From: Hyphomicrobium_A sp963812795
GTDB taxonomy: Bacteria; Pseudomonadota; Alphaproteobacteria; Rhizobiales; Hyphomicrobiaceae
NCBI GenBank assembly: GCA_963812795.1
Contig: CAWEWG010000004.1
Span: 1-64,000, forward strand
Reading direction: 5' to 3'
DNA length: 64,000 nt
In this document: positions 9,455 to 18,111 of the stretch, piece after piece
How positions within the stretch are numbered: the first letter of the stretch is position 1
How the letters are laid out: every line of letters starts with the position of its first letter
Program-made: the position numbers and the translations under genes
The notes under the pieces: generated by a model
What the model saw: the letters and a program-made list of their open reading frames with translations, nothing else
What the model was told of the DNA's origin: nothing
Databases searched by the model: none

Positions 9455-10342
9455 ATGGCGACCAAACTTCCGGTTATCGCGCAAGGCTCACTCGGCCTTT
9501 CCCGCTACCTCGAGGAGATCCGCAAATTTCCGATGCTGGAGCCCGGCGAGGAGTTCATGCTGGCCAAGAGCTGGCAGCAGCACTCCGACCAGGCCGCGGC
9601 CGAGAAGCTCGTCACGTCGCATCTGCGTCTCGTCGCGCGCATCGCCATGGGCTACCGCGGCTACGGGCTGCCGATCGGCGAAGTCATCTCCGAGGGCAAC
9701 GTCGGCCTGATGCAGGCCGTCAAGCGCTTCGATCCCGACAAGGGCTTCCGCCTCGCGACCTACGCGATGTGGTGGATCCGCGCCTCGATCCAGGAATACA
9801 TCCTGCGCTCGTGGAGCCTCGTGAAGATGGGCACCACGGCCGCGCAGAAGAAGCTGTTCTTCAACCTGCGGCGCGCCAAGAGCCAGCTGCAGGCGCTGGA
9901 CGACGGCGATCTGCGTCCCGATCAGGTGAAGACGATCGCGCGCAAGTTCGGCGTCAGCGAAGACGACGTCATCTCGATGAACCGGCGGCTTGGCGGCGAC
10001 GCCTCGCTGAACGCGCCGGTGCGCGCCGACACGGAAGCTGGCGAGTGGCAGGACTGGCTGGCCGACGATCAGCCGACGCAGGAAGACACGCTCGGCGAAG
10101 CGCAAGAGCTCGACCAGCGCAAGAACTACCTGTCGAACGCGCTGGCTTCGCTCAACGATCGCGAGCGGCGCATCTTCGAGGCGCGCCGCCTGGCGGAGCA
10201 GCCGGCGACGCTGGAGGATCTGTCGAGCGAGTTCGGCGTGTCGCGCGAGCGCATCCGGCAGATCGAGGTGCGCGCCTTCGAGAAGGTGCAGAAGGCCGTG
10301 CAGTCTGCCGCCCATGCCGACGACGCCGGCCGCTTGCACTAA
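9455..10342 (+). CDS. rpoH: RNA polymerase heat-shock sigma factor RpoH (sigma-32)
   Basis: Directs RNA polymerase to heat-shock promoters. Intact, 295 residues from ATG 9455 (a GTG at 9446 in frame is an alternative). Region 1.2/2 contains RLVARIAMGYRGYGLPIGEV, then ISEGNVGLMQAVKRFDPDKG and region 2.4 FRLATYAMWWIRASIQEYIL. The diagnostic RpoH box follows (SLVKMGTTAAQKKLFFNLRR). Region 4.2 is LSSEFGVSRERIRQIEVRAF, the -35 binding helix-turn-helix. Alphaproteobacteria often have two rpoH copies; which one this is cannot be told. It sits in the same window as groESL, which carries its own CIRCE repressor site. Confidence 0.95.
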   Translation: MATKLPVIAQGSLGLSRYLEEIRKFPMLEPGEEFMLAKSWQQHSDQAAAEKLVTSHLRLVARIAMGYRGYGLPIGEVISEGNVGLMQAVKRFDPDKGFRLATYAMWWIRASIQEYILRSWSLVKMGTTAAQKKLFFNLRRAKSQLQALDDGDLRPDQVKTIARKFGVSEDDVISMNRRLGGDASLNAPVRADTEAGEWQDWLADDQPTQEDTLGEAQELDQRKNYLSNALASLNDRERRIFEARRLAEQPATLEDLSSEFGVSRERIRQIEVRAFEKVQKAVQSAAHADDAGRLH

Positions 10343-10381
10343 GCGCCAGCCGAAGATCGGCTGAATGAGAGCGGCGCCGCG

Positions 10382-11672
10382 CTACTGCGGCGCCGTCACC
10401 TTGAAATCGCTGATCAACCAGGTATCGCCCTTCTTGCTCGCCGCCGACGCCGCGAGCATGCCGATGTAGCTCGGCGTGTGCGGCGGCTCGGCTGTGAAGC
10501 TGGCAGCCGGCTGGCCGTTGATGGCGATCTGCACGTCGCGCCCCTTCGCCGTGATGCGCAGAGTGTTCTTCTCTTGGGCGCCGGTATTTGATCGCGGGCA
10601 CCTTTTTCCATTCGACCGGGCGTTTGGCGACGGCCTTGCCGTCGGCGATGCGCGCGACGGTGAAATAGCCGTTGGGCGCGATCACCGCCTGGTAGTAGTT
10701 GCGGCTGTCCTCCACCCAGAAGATCAACCCGGCATAGCTGGTCGTCGGATCGCTGGTCGTCTTGGCGAGGCGCACGCTGGCGCACGCATCGAGATCGCCG
10801 AACACGAAGCCGCGGTTCCAGCGCAGCGTCGGCGTGCCCGGCGCCGGCTCGAACTCGGCCTGCCCGTCGGCGATGTCGAGTTCGGCGCTCTTTGCGCCCC
10901 AGATCGGGTCGTGCACCTTGAACTCGTCGTCGAACAGCACCTTGCCGTTGCCGCAGCCCGCAACGGGCGCAGTGCTCACGGCACCGGTAGCGTCGCTCGG
11001 CTGCATGCGGAGCCGCGCTGGCGGCGGCGGTGTTTGCGGCAGCGCACGTCCGTCACCTTGAAGTCGGTCATGCTCCAGGTGTCGACCGCGGCCGGCGCCG
11101 ACGAGGCGACGAGACCGATGTAGCTCGGCGCGTCCGGTGCCTGCCCGCGGAACCGCGCGATCTCCTTGTCGTTGATGCGCACGGTGACGGTCTGCCCTTC
11201 GAGCGTCACGCGCAGCGTGTTCTTTTCGTTCGGTCCCAGTCTTGAGCGGCGTCCGACTGCAGCCAGCCACCGGCGCCGTCGGCACGATCTTGCCGCTCAC
11301 CTTGCGCGCCACAGTGAACATGCCGTTGGGCGCGATCACCGCCTGATAGAAGTTGTCCTTGTCGACCACCCAGAACAGCATGCCGGCGTAGCTGCGCGAG
11401 GCATCGGCGGTCGACTTGCGGCATGGCGATGGTCACGCACGCGTCGAGATCGGTGAGCGGCGTGCCGGCGTTCCAGCGCGCCGACTGCGTGCCGACCTGC
11501 GGCGTGAATACCGCCTCGGCGCCCTTGGGCTGGAACTGCGCATCGGATTCGCCCCAGGCCTTCTCGCCCGATTGGAAATCGCCGGAGAGTCTGAACGGTA
11601 CGGTCCGCTGCAGGCGAAGGCAGGGCTCGCAACGAGCAGCGCGGCGAGGGCGATCAAATGGGAGCGTCGCAT
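10382..11672 (-). CDS. Secreted protein with a tandemly duplicated domain, frameshifted
   Basis: Starts MRRSHLIALAALLVASPAFA (signal peptide, cleavage after AFA), with GAGGA ahead of the ATG. Two copies of a roughly 170-residue beta-rich domain follow. Copy 1 contains SYAGMLFWVVDKDNFYQAVI then APNGMFTVARKVSGKIV; copy 2 contains SYAGLIFWVEDSRNYYQAVI then APNGYFTVARIADGKAV. Each copy ends in a PSYIG...DFKVT strand. A Pro-rich linker and a second CGNGKVLFDDEF segment separate them. The fold looks like concanavalin/DUF1080-type sugar-binding domains, but this is inference. Several one-base shifts (near 11590, 11410, 11235, 11040, 10580) break the frame. Convergent with rpoH. Function unknown, exported. 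Confidence 0.65.
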
Positions 11673-12399
11673 GCGGATCCTCGGAGGACGGGCGATTCGA
11701 TGGGCTGATCGAGTATGCCGCAGAAAACGGCGAAGAATGGCCCTGAAGACCCGTTTTTCCGCTGCCACGCAACAACACCGCACATGCAACATTAATTTGC
11801 TGCGCCGCACCCCTCGTGTCTGTGGACGAATCGCTTACTCTCGGAGTTGAGGGGGCCGACCTCTCGCGGCTTCCTGCTCGGGAGCCGGACTCGAGTGCGC
11901 GTCAGAGAAGGAGGCCTCTTGGCCTTGACGTCTCTGAGCCAGAATTGGCGAACGACTGGCACTTTTGGCCGGTCGGATGCGTGGCGGGCATGGATAGGGC
12001 CGCCCCAGGGAGCATCCGCCGGTCGGGTCTGTCGGCCTCTGCCGAACCCTGTCCGCGACCGCCGTAACCTCCTGCGATCCCCGACGACCGCCGTTCAGCC
12101 GCCGCGCCCTTCCCGGCCGGTGTGCTGGCGCGTGGCGACCGTCGGCCGTCGCGTACCGGATCTCAGGCCGGGGCTGCGGCATACACTTGAAGATGGAGTG
12201 GCAAATGCTGAAGCGCCTTCATCAAGCGAAGGTCCCACACGCCGTATCTTCTCGTTCACGCGTCGCTCGTTCGCTTCGGCTCGAATTGGAATGGTTTCGA
12301 GTTCTGCTCTGGCGCCACAAACAGATGCGTCCTCCGAGTAGGACTTGACGGGGGCTTAGCCGAGACGGGTGTGCGACCCAACTTGGCCACAAGAAACGA
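11673..12399. other. Intergenic region without a recognisable conserved gene
   Basis: About 730 bp. Long open frames exist on both strands but have Arg/Pro/Ser-rich composition and no family features. One short + strand frame (12193-12348, 51 codons, beginning MEWQMLKRLHQAKVPHAVSS) ends 51 bp before a strong UUCG-loop terminator; it has no clear ribosome site. Confidence 0.35.
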
Positions 12400-12421
12400 G
12401 GCCGGTCCTTCGGGACCGGCC
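12400..12421. terminator. Strong hairpin terminator, probably bidirectional
   Basis: A perfect 9-bp stem GGCCGGTCC / GGACCGGCC closes a TTCG loop (a C-UUCG-G tetraloop on the + strand), followed on + by TTCTCTGTTT. On the minus strand the stem is followed by TCGTTTCTTG. It lies 35 bp after the stop of the minus-strand amidase, for which it is the natural terminator. The tetraloop and T-rich tail are better on the + strand. Confidence 0.65.
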
Positions 12422-12455
12422 TTCTCTGTTTCAGGCGCCGACGTCGTTAGCGGCC

Positions 12456-13801
12456 TCACATGGGCAGCTGGGCAACCTGGTTGGAGAAGTAGTTGTCGAT
12501 GGCGGTCATGATCGAGTCCGTGACCTTGTCGCGCCAGGCGTCAGACTGCAGGTTGGCCGCATCCTGCTTGTTGGTCACGTAGGCGAGCTCGATCAGCACC
12601 GAAGGGAACTGCGCCGTCTTCAACACGCGGAAGCTGGCCTGCTGGTCGGGCTTGTTGCGCATCGTCGGTGCTGGCACCCATGGTCTCGATCACCGTGCGC
12701 GCGAACACGCTGGTGCGATCCTGCGTGGCATCGACCTCACGCTCGGCGAGGTCGGCAAGGATTCCCTTGACCAGCGTGACGTCCTCGCCGGCGCTCGGCC
12801 TTCTTCACCTTCTCGACCTCGCTCTTCGACAGAACATTGCTGGCGACATCGCCGCGCGTCGAGCGGCGCAGGCTGTCGGCAACGCAGTCGCGCAGCGAAT
12901 AGATGGTGGCGCCGCTGGCCGTGCTAGCCGGTGTCGGCGTAGTCGCAGTGCACGGCGATGAACAGATTGGCCTTGTGCTCCTCGCCGAAGGCGACGCGAT
13001 CGCCAAGCGGAATGAACACGTCCTCCTCGCGCGTCATCAGCACCTTGAAGCGTCCCGTGGCGTTGAGCTTCTTGGCGAGGGTCTTGCTGAACGCGAGGGT
13101 GATCTCTTTCTCGACGGCGCCGTTCTTCATGGCGCCCGGAGTCATGTCCGCCGTGCCCGGGGTCGATGACGATGACCGGCTTGAAGGCGCGACTGCGCCA
13201 AGCACATCCGGCGAGACAGCCGGGCGCGGCAGCGGCGGCTGCAGAGCCGGCGCCGCCCAATGCGAACGGCGGCGGCGTCATGACCGTCTTCTGTTTGGCC
13301 GGCGGGGCAATGCTGGCGGTGACGGGAACGAACGAAGCGATCTCGACGACGAGATGCTCGGCAGTACCGTCTTGCGACTTCTCGATGCGCGCGCTGGAGA
13401 CGATGACCGGCTCGGTGACGTAGATGATGACGCGGGAGCGGTCGGTTCCGGCAAGACCCGCCTGGAACGACTTGATCAGCCCGACCGGCGCGGTCTTGGG
13501 TTGCTCCGGCAAGCGCAAGCTTGGTCTCGGTCACCTGCACGACCACCCGATTGGGGTTCGACAGCGAGAAGACCTCGAACTCCGTCGTCTTCGGCAAGCC
13601 GATGACGAAGCGCGTGCGCTGCTGATTGGTTTGCAGCGCGCCGGTGGTAACCGGAGCCTGCACTGCGGGCTCGGGGGAGCCGCCGAGGAGCGCCTCGATG
13701 CCGCCGAATAGGCTTTGGGCCTGCAGCGGCTGGTGCGCGCAGAGAAAGGTAAACGCGAGTAGGATCCCGCAGCGCAAGCGCCACGGCGTGCCGTGAACCA
13801 T
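12456..13801 (-). CDS. N-acetylmuramoyl-L-alanine amidase (AmiC-like, AMIN + Amidase_3), frameshifted
   Basis: Periplasmic zinc amidase that cuts the stem peptide from murein during cell separation. Starts with a signal peptide (CGILLAFTFLCAHQPLQAQS). An N-terminal AMIN localisation domain follows (RFVIGLPKTTEFEVFSLSNP, NRVVVQV). The catalytic domain begins at FKPVIVIDPGHGGHDSG, with the zinc His in the DPGHGG motif. It continues with the second ligand region EKEITLAFSKTLAKKLN, VLMTREEDVFIPLGDRVAF and NLFIAVHCDYADT, ending FPSVLIELAYVTNKQDAANL with the catalytic Glu. At least five one-base shifts break it, but domain order and length (about 448 codons) are normal. Followed by a strong terminator. 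Confidence 0.85.
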
Positions 13802-13898
13802 GACGTCTGACCCCCGTTTACGCGGTACAAATCGAAGTGGTAAGGACAGTCAGGTTTGCCTGAGATGATGGCGTTTTGCAGTCCGCCTTCAGACATTG

Positions 13899-13944
13899 TT
13901 AGGGTTATCGCGCCGTAACCCTTAAGACTTCGCTAACGGCGAAG
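13899..13944. repeat. Two adjacent inverted repeats between amidase and moaE
   Basis: AGGGTTA (13901-13907) and TAACCCT (13916-13922) form a 7-bp inverted repeat with 8 bases between. CTTCGC (13928-13933) and GCGAAG (13939-13944) form a hairpin with a 5-base loop. The pair sits after the moaE stop and about 100 bp before the amidase start on the same strand, so it may terminate the moa transcript or act as an operator for the amidase. No T-run follows. Confidence 0.35.
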
Positions 13945-13973
13945 TTGATGCTGCAATTACTTAAATTTCGAAA

Positions 13974-14428
13974 TCAGCGCCAACGCTTGGCGGCGCCTTC
14001 GTCTTCCTCGCGGGCTTCGACCCAGGCGCTATCGCCTGACGGCCGTCGTCTCTTTTTTCCAGAACGGCGCCCGCGTCTTCAAATAATCCATGAGAAATCC
14101 GGCGGCCTCGAAGGCGTGCCTGGCGATGCTCCGATGCGGCGATGACCAGCACGATGTTGTCGCCGGCCTTCAGCTCGCCGACCCGGTGCACGACGAGCGA
14201 AGCCTGCAGCGGCCAGCGCGCCGTCGCCTCTGCCTCGATGCGCGCCATCTCCGCTTCGGTCATGTCGGGATAGTGCTCGAGCGTCAGCGCGGCGATCTGG
14301 CGGCCGTCGTCCTTGCCGCGCACCCGGCCGGTGAAGGTGACGATGGCGCCGATGTCGGATGCGCCGTCGATCAGCTTTGCCGTCTCGGCGCCGACGTCGA
14401 AGTCTTCGCGCTGCACGCGCACAGCCAT
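13974..14428 (-). CDS. moaE: Molybdopterin synthase catalytic subunit MoaE, frameshifted
   Basis: Large subunit of molybdopterin synthase, which inserts sulfur into precursor Z using MoaD thiocarboxylate. The clean N-terminal part reads MAVRVQREDFDVGAETAKLI, then GAIVTFTGRVRGKDDGR, LEHYPDMTEAEM, and VVHRVGELKAGDNIVLVIAA with SEHR (active-site region). Across shifts near 14130 and 14050 it continues HAFEAAGFLMDYLKTRAPFW KKE (catalytic Lys region) and ends AKRWR. The start lies 3 nt after the moaD stop, and its ribosome site GGAGG is formed by the moaD C-terminal Gly-Gly codons. It supplies cofactor for molybdoenzymes such as the formate dehydrogenase in this window. Confidence 0.85.
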
Positions 14429-14431
14429 GGC

Positions 14432-14684
14432 TCACCCTCCGGTGACGGGCGGGAAGAAGGCGATCTCGCGCGTCGCGCCCAGCGCCGCCGTCGGCTTCAC
14501 GTGCACCTTGTCGAGCGCGGCGCGCACGACCTGCGGGCGGGCGAAAGCCTCGTCGTATTGCGGTCCGCGCTGCTTCAGCCAGCCGACCAGATCGGCGACC
14601 GTCTCGATACGTCGCCGGCAGCTCGACGTCCTCGGACTCGCGGCCGACCTTCTCGCGCACCCACGCGAAATAGCGAATTCGCAC
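14432..14684 (-). CDS. moaD: Molybdopterin synthase sulfur-carrier subunit MoaD, frameshifted
   Basis: Small ubiquitin-like sulfur carrier. The probable GTG start at 14684 opens VRIRYFAWVREKVGRESEDV, followed by ELPATY. A shift near 14600-14625 leads to LVGWLKQRGPQYDEAF and then REIAFFPPVTGG. The C-terminal Gly-Gly is the residue pair adenylated by MoeB and thiocarboxylated. Predicted size is about 83 residues, normal for MoaD. It lies between pgsA and moaE, the usual Rhizobiales order. No ATG is available in the right frame, so the start is uncertain. Confidence 0.78.
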
Positions 14685-14716
14685 GCGATTTGCCGCGTTC
14701 TCGACCCATGCTGCGC

Positions 14717-15309
14717 TCAGCGCTCCATGGCATGCACGATGCCGGCCTTGAGGTAGTCGTAGCCGGTCCACAGCGTCAGCAGCGCCGCGATCCACAGGAT
14801 GACGAGGCCGCCGGTCATGATGCCCGGGAACGATCTTCTCCGCCGCCGGGCCGGCGAGCAGCACGCCGAGCGCGATCATCTGCATCGTCGTCTTCCACTT
14901 GGCGAGCTGCGTGACGTGGATCTTCACGTTGAGCTCGGCAAGGAACTCGCGCAGCCCGGAGACGAGGATCTCGCGCACGAGGATGATGATCGCCGCCCAG
15001 ATCGACCAGCCGGTGATGGTGTTGTCGTGCACCAGCATCATCAGCACGGCGCCGACCAGCAGCTTGTCGGCGATCGGATCGAGCATGCGGCCGAGCGTCG
15101 ACTGCTGCTCCCACATGCGGGCGAGATAGCCGTCGAGCCAGTCGGTCAGGCCGGCAAACACGAACAGCGCGAACGCCGACCAGCGCGCCACGTCGCCCTT
15201 GCAGGAAGAACAGGCAGGCGACGAGCGCCGGCACGGCTGCAATGCGAACGTACGTCAGTACGTTCGGCAGGCTCATCGGCATGGCGCGGGAGGCGGCGGC
15301 GTGTTCCAT
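14717..15309 (-). CDS. pgsA: CDP-diacylglycerol--glycerol-3-phosphate 3-phosphatidyltransferase PgsA, frameshifted
   Basis: Integral membrane enzyme making phosphatidylglycerol phosphate. The N-terminus MSLPNVLTYVRIAAVPALVA is typical. The CDP-alcohol phosphotransferase signature is complete: TDWLDGYLARMWEQQSTLGR followed by MLDPIADKLL, with the D-x2-D-G-x2-A-R-x8-G-x3-D-x3-D pattern. Further TM segments follow (LVGAVLMMLVHDNT, WSIWAAIIILVREILVSGL). Frameshifts near 15205 and 14830 interrupt the frame; the C-terminus GIVHAMER ends at TGA 14717-14719. ATG 15309 is chosen; ATG 15276 (MSLPN) is possible. Confidence 0.85.
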
Positions 15310-15391
15310 CGGCCTTTGGTACACCATCCGGCCGATGGGTCGTCAATGGCGCACATGGACCAGCCGAATTCGCGGGCCGACAGCCGCGGCT

Positions 15392-16605
15392 TCAGTGGCA
15401 CACGCCACGGCTCGTCCGGCGCACCTTCATATCGAGGTGGAAGTGGTCCCGATGGGCCTCGTTGGCCTCCGGCCCGAGCACGGTCGCAAACAGCCGCGCA
15501 GGAGCCGCCGTGCAGGCGCTTGAGGAAAGCCGCTTCCTTGGTCGTCGCCGGCTTCAGATCGACAGCTGGCGACCACGGCGGGCTTATCTGCTGTCCGGCT
15601 TGAAGTCCGTCTTCTGGACGCGGCCCTTCTGCTTGGCCTCGGCCTTCTTGCCGGCCTCCTCGATCGAGGGCGTCGGCGCAGCCGCGGCCGTCTCGTCGGC
15701 CTTCGGCTTGTCGGGCTTCTTGTCGGCCAGCAGCTTCTTCTCGCGCCTTCTTCTTGGCGGCGACGATGTCGCGCTCGGTCGGGCCCCAGCCCTTGCTTGA
15801 CGGTGATGGTGCGACCGTCGGCGGTGACGAAAGCGGCAACGTCGATGGCGTTGCCGGTCGCGTGCTCGCTCAGCGACAGCTTCGGATTGCTGTAGATGTT
15901 GCGGCACGAGTACGAGCCGGAGCCGACAATGCGGGTGATGCGCGAGCCCAGCACCTGCCTGGGCGGCCGGCTGCAGCACCTTGTCGACCCACTCGCCCAT
16001 CGATGCGGCGAGGCGGCAGTTCATGGTCGGCGCCGGCGCGAACTCGACCTTGTCCTTGCCAGCCGGCGCTGCGCAAGCGCAAGCGGTGCCGGCGTGCCGC
16101 ACTGGCCGTGCTTCATCGGCTCTTCCATGGCGACGTCGGCGGTGGCCGGCGCCAGCAGCTGCACACACTGGCGCAATCCGGCAGCGAGCTCTTCCGGCGT
16201 CCAAACGTCAGGCGGCGGTGGCGTCGTGATGGCCGGGGCGTCGCCGCGGCAACGGCGGCGCCGCGGGCGTCGCCGCCGGAGCGGCGCGCGCTGGCGCGGC
16301 GCACCGAGATGGCGGCGGACGGACGCGGGGGCTCGGCGCCGGGCGGTGCAGCTTGCACGGTGATCGGCGATCGAGGACGACTGGTTGACGGCAGCGGGCG
16401 GCTTGGCGTGCGCTGCTATTGCGACGGCAGGCTGCGCCGGAGGGCCGTCGCGGCCTGCGACAGGTGCCGGGGAGCGGCGCTTTCGCCGGGAGCGGCGCCT
16501 CGCGATCGGCAGAAACGCCAGCGCCATCACCCCCGCGAACGCCACGGAGGACATCCACGAGGACACCCGGCTCAGCGTTTTGTCGACGGACGCGATAGAC
16601 GCCAT
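15392..16605 (-). CDS. Extensin-like C-terminal domain protein, exported, frameshifted
   Basis: Starts MASIASVDKTLSRVSSWMSS with a membrane anchor or signal (VAFAGVMALAFLPIA), then a long Pro/Ala-rich low-complexity linker. The C-terminal extensin-like domain (PF06904 type) is clear across several shifts: KVEFAPAPTMNCRLAASMGE and WVDKVLQPAAQ, then SRITRIVGSGSYSCRNIYSN and SLSEHATGNAIDVAAFVTAD. It closes with FLKRLHGGSC and EANEAHRDHFHLDMK. The conserved His/Asp/Cys positions (SEHATGNAID, HRDHFHLD) resemble peptidoglycan-peptidase-like metal sites, but no activity is proven. Five or more shifts are present. Divergent from the dienelactone hydrolase gene. Confidence 0.75.
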
Positions 16606-16762
16606 GCTCACCTGCTGGTCGATAACAGCCAAGAAGCTGTGCGTGTTCCCCTGCCGCAGCCTCGACAACGAGCGCGGCGAAAATGGGATTGCATCCTATC
16701 TGCGCAGGCATGAAGGTGCGGTTGCCTGCTCCGCCCGGCAACGATTCCTGAGGAGTAAACGC

Positions 16763-17641
16763 ATGGACGGTTTCGAGAACGATCGGCGCAGCTTGCGGGC
16801 CAAGGTGGACGTCGACCGCCGCGAAATGCTCGCCGCGAGCCTCGCGGCCGGGTTTCGCCGCCGCCGTGCGGCCCGTCGCGGCGCAGACCGTGATCCACAC
16901 GGACAGCGAAGGCCTGGAAGCCGGCCAGGTGAGCATTCCGGCCGCCGATCGCGACATTCCCGCTTACCGCGCCATGCCGGCGAAGCCCGGCACCTTCCCC
17001 GTCATCCTCGTCGTGCAGGAAATCTTCGGCGTGCACGAGCACATCCGCGACGTGTGCCGCCGCCTCGCCAAGCAGGGCTACATGGCCATCGCGCCGGAGC
17101 TCTACGTGCGCCAGGGCAGCGTCGCCGAGATGACCGACGTGCAGGAGATCATCGCCAAGGTCGTCTCCAAGGTGCCCGACGCGCAGGTGATGTCCGACCT
17201 CGACGCGACCGTCGCCTACGCCAAGGCCTCCGGGCACGGCGACACGGCCAAGCTCGGCATCACCGGCTTCTGCTGGGGCGGGCGCATCACCTGGCTTTAT
17301 GCGGCGCACAGCGCGCAGGTGCAAAGCCGGCGTCGCCTGGTACGGCAAGCTCGTCGGCGACAGCTCGGCGAACACGCCGCGTCACCCGGTCGATATCGCC
17401 GCCGAGCTCAAGGCGCCGGTGCTCGGCCTTTACGGCGCCGCCGACCAGGGCATCCCGGTCGAAACCATCGATCGCATGCGCGCGGCGTGCAAAGCCGCCG
17501 GCAAGACAATGCGAGATCGTCGTCTACCCGGATACGCCGCACGCCTTCAACGCCGACTACCGCCCGAGCTACCGTCCGGAAGCGGCGAAGGACGGGTGGG
17601 CGCGCATGCTCGCCTGGTTCCGCGCCCATGGCGTCGCCTGA
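16763..17641 (+). CDS. Dienelactone hydrolase family protein with Tat-like signal, frameshifted
   Basis: Alpha/beta hydrolase of the DLH family (carboxymethylenebutenolidase-like). AGGAG at 16751-16755 precedes ATG 16763. The N-terminus carries DRREMLAASLAAGFAAAVRP, a twin-arginine-like export signal, restored by removing one T near 16853. The core reads TFPVILVVQEIFGVHEHIRD, then GYMAIAPELYVRQG. The nucleophile elbow is GITGFCWGGR with a Cys nucleophile. After further shifts near 17325 and 17510 come VLGLYGAADQGIPVETIDRM (acid region) and YPDTPHAFNADYRPSYRPEA with the catalytic His. Length about 290 codons. Substrate unknown. Confidence 0.85.
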   Translation: MDGFENDRRSLRAKVDVDRREMLAASLAAGFRRRRAARRGADRDPHGQRRPGSRPGEHSGRRSRHSRLPRHAGEARHLPRHPRRAGNLRRARAHPRRVPPPRQAGLHGHRAGALRAPGQRRRDDRRAGDHRQGRLQGARRAGDVRPRRDRRLRQGLRARRHGQARHHRLLLGRAHHLALCGAQRAGAKPASPGTASSSATARRTRRVTRSISPPSSRRRCSAFTAPPTRASRSKPSIACARRAKPPARQCEIVVYPDTPHAFNADYRPSYRPEAAKDGWARMLAWFRAHGVA

Positions 17642-17807
17642 GCAGTACTGCAATCGTTCCGTCATAACAGAACGCTAGACATTCCTACTGCGCACAAGGG
17701 GTTGCCTGCGCGGCCTTGCAACTGAGGCCGTCGTTGGCGGAAACTGATTGCGCAAGAGCACATGTAATCGGCCCACGAAAAATGGGCTTCTAGGGGGAGT
17801 TGTTGGT

Positions 17808-18030
17808 ATGCCGGAATTGCCGTTCGACTTGGCGACTGTTGATTGGAACGACAGTCGCCATCTTCTCGGGTATCGCTTTCCTCGCTGCCATCGTCGGCAA
17901 CATCGTCGCCTTCGGCAATCGCTTCATCGGAGCGATTCTGACGGCGGTGTTCTTCGCCGTGTTCTACGTGGCGTGGGTCTACTGGCTTGCGGCGATCGCC
18001 ATGCCGCCGGCTGCCGCGCCGCCCGTCTAA
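17808..18030 (+). CDS. Small two-helix membrane protein, frameshifted
   Basis: ATG 17808 follows a strong GGGGGAG site at 17793-17799 and begins MPELPFDLATVDW. After a shift within 17830-17860 the sequence becomes two transmembrane helices: VAIFSGIAFLAAIVGNIVAF and FIGAILTAVFFAVFYVAWVY, ending LAAIAMPPAAAPPV. About 73 residues in total. No known family; function unknown. Confidence 0.55.
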
Positions 18031-18111
18031 GCACGTCGACGACGAACGCTGAACGCAGACGCACGTGGCCGGGACAGGTTCCCGGTCGCGATTGCGTGTG
18101 CGCGTTTGCGC

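Noticed and set aside
11847..12341. A 164-codon + strand frame
   Set aside because: Arg/Pro/Ser-rich, no periodicity or family resemblance, no ribosome site.
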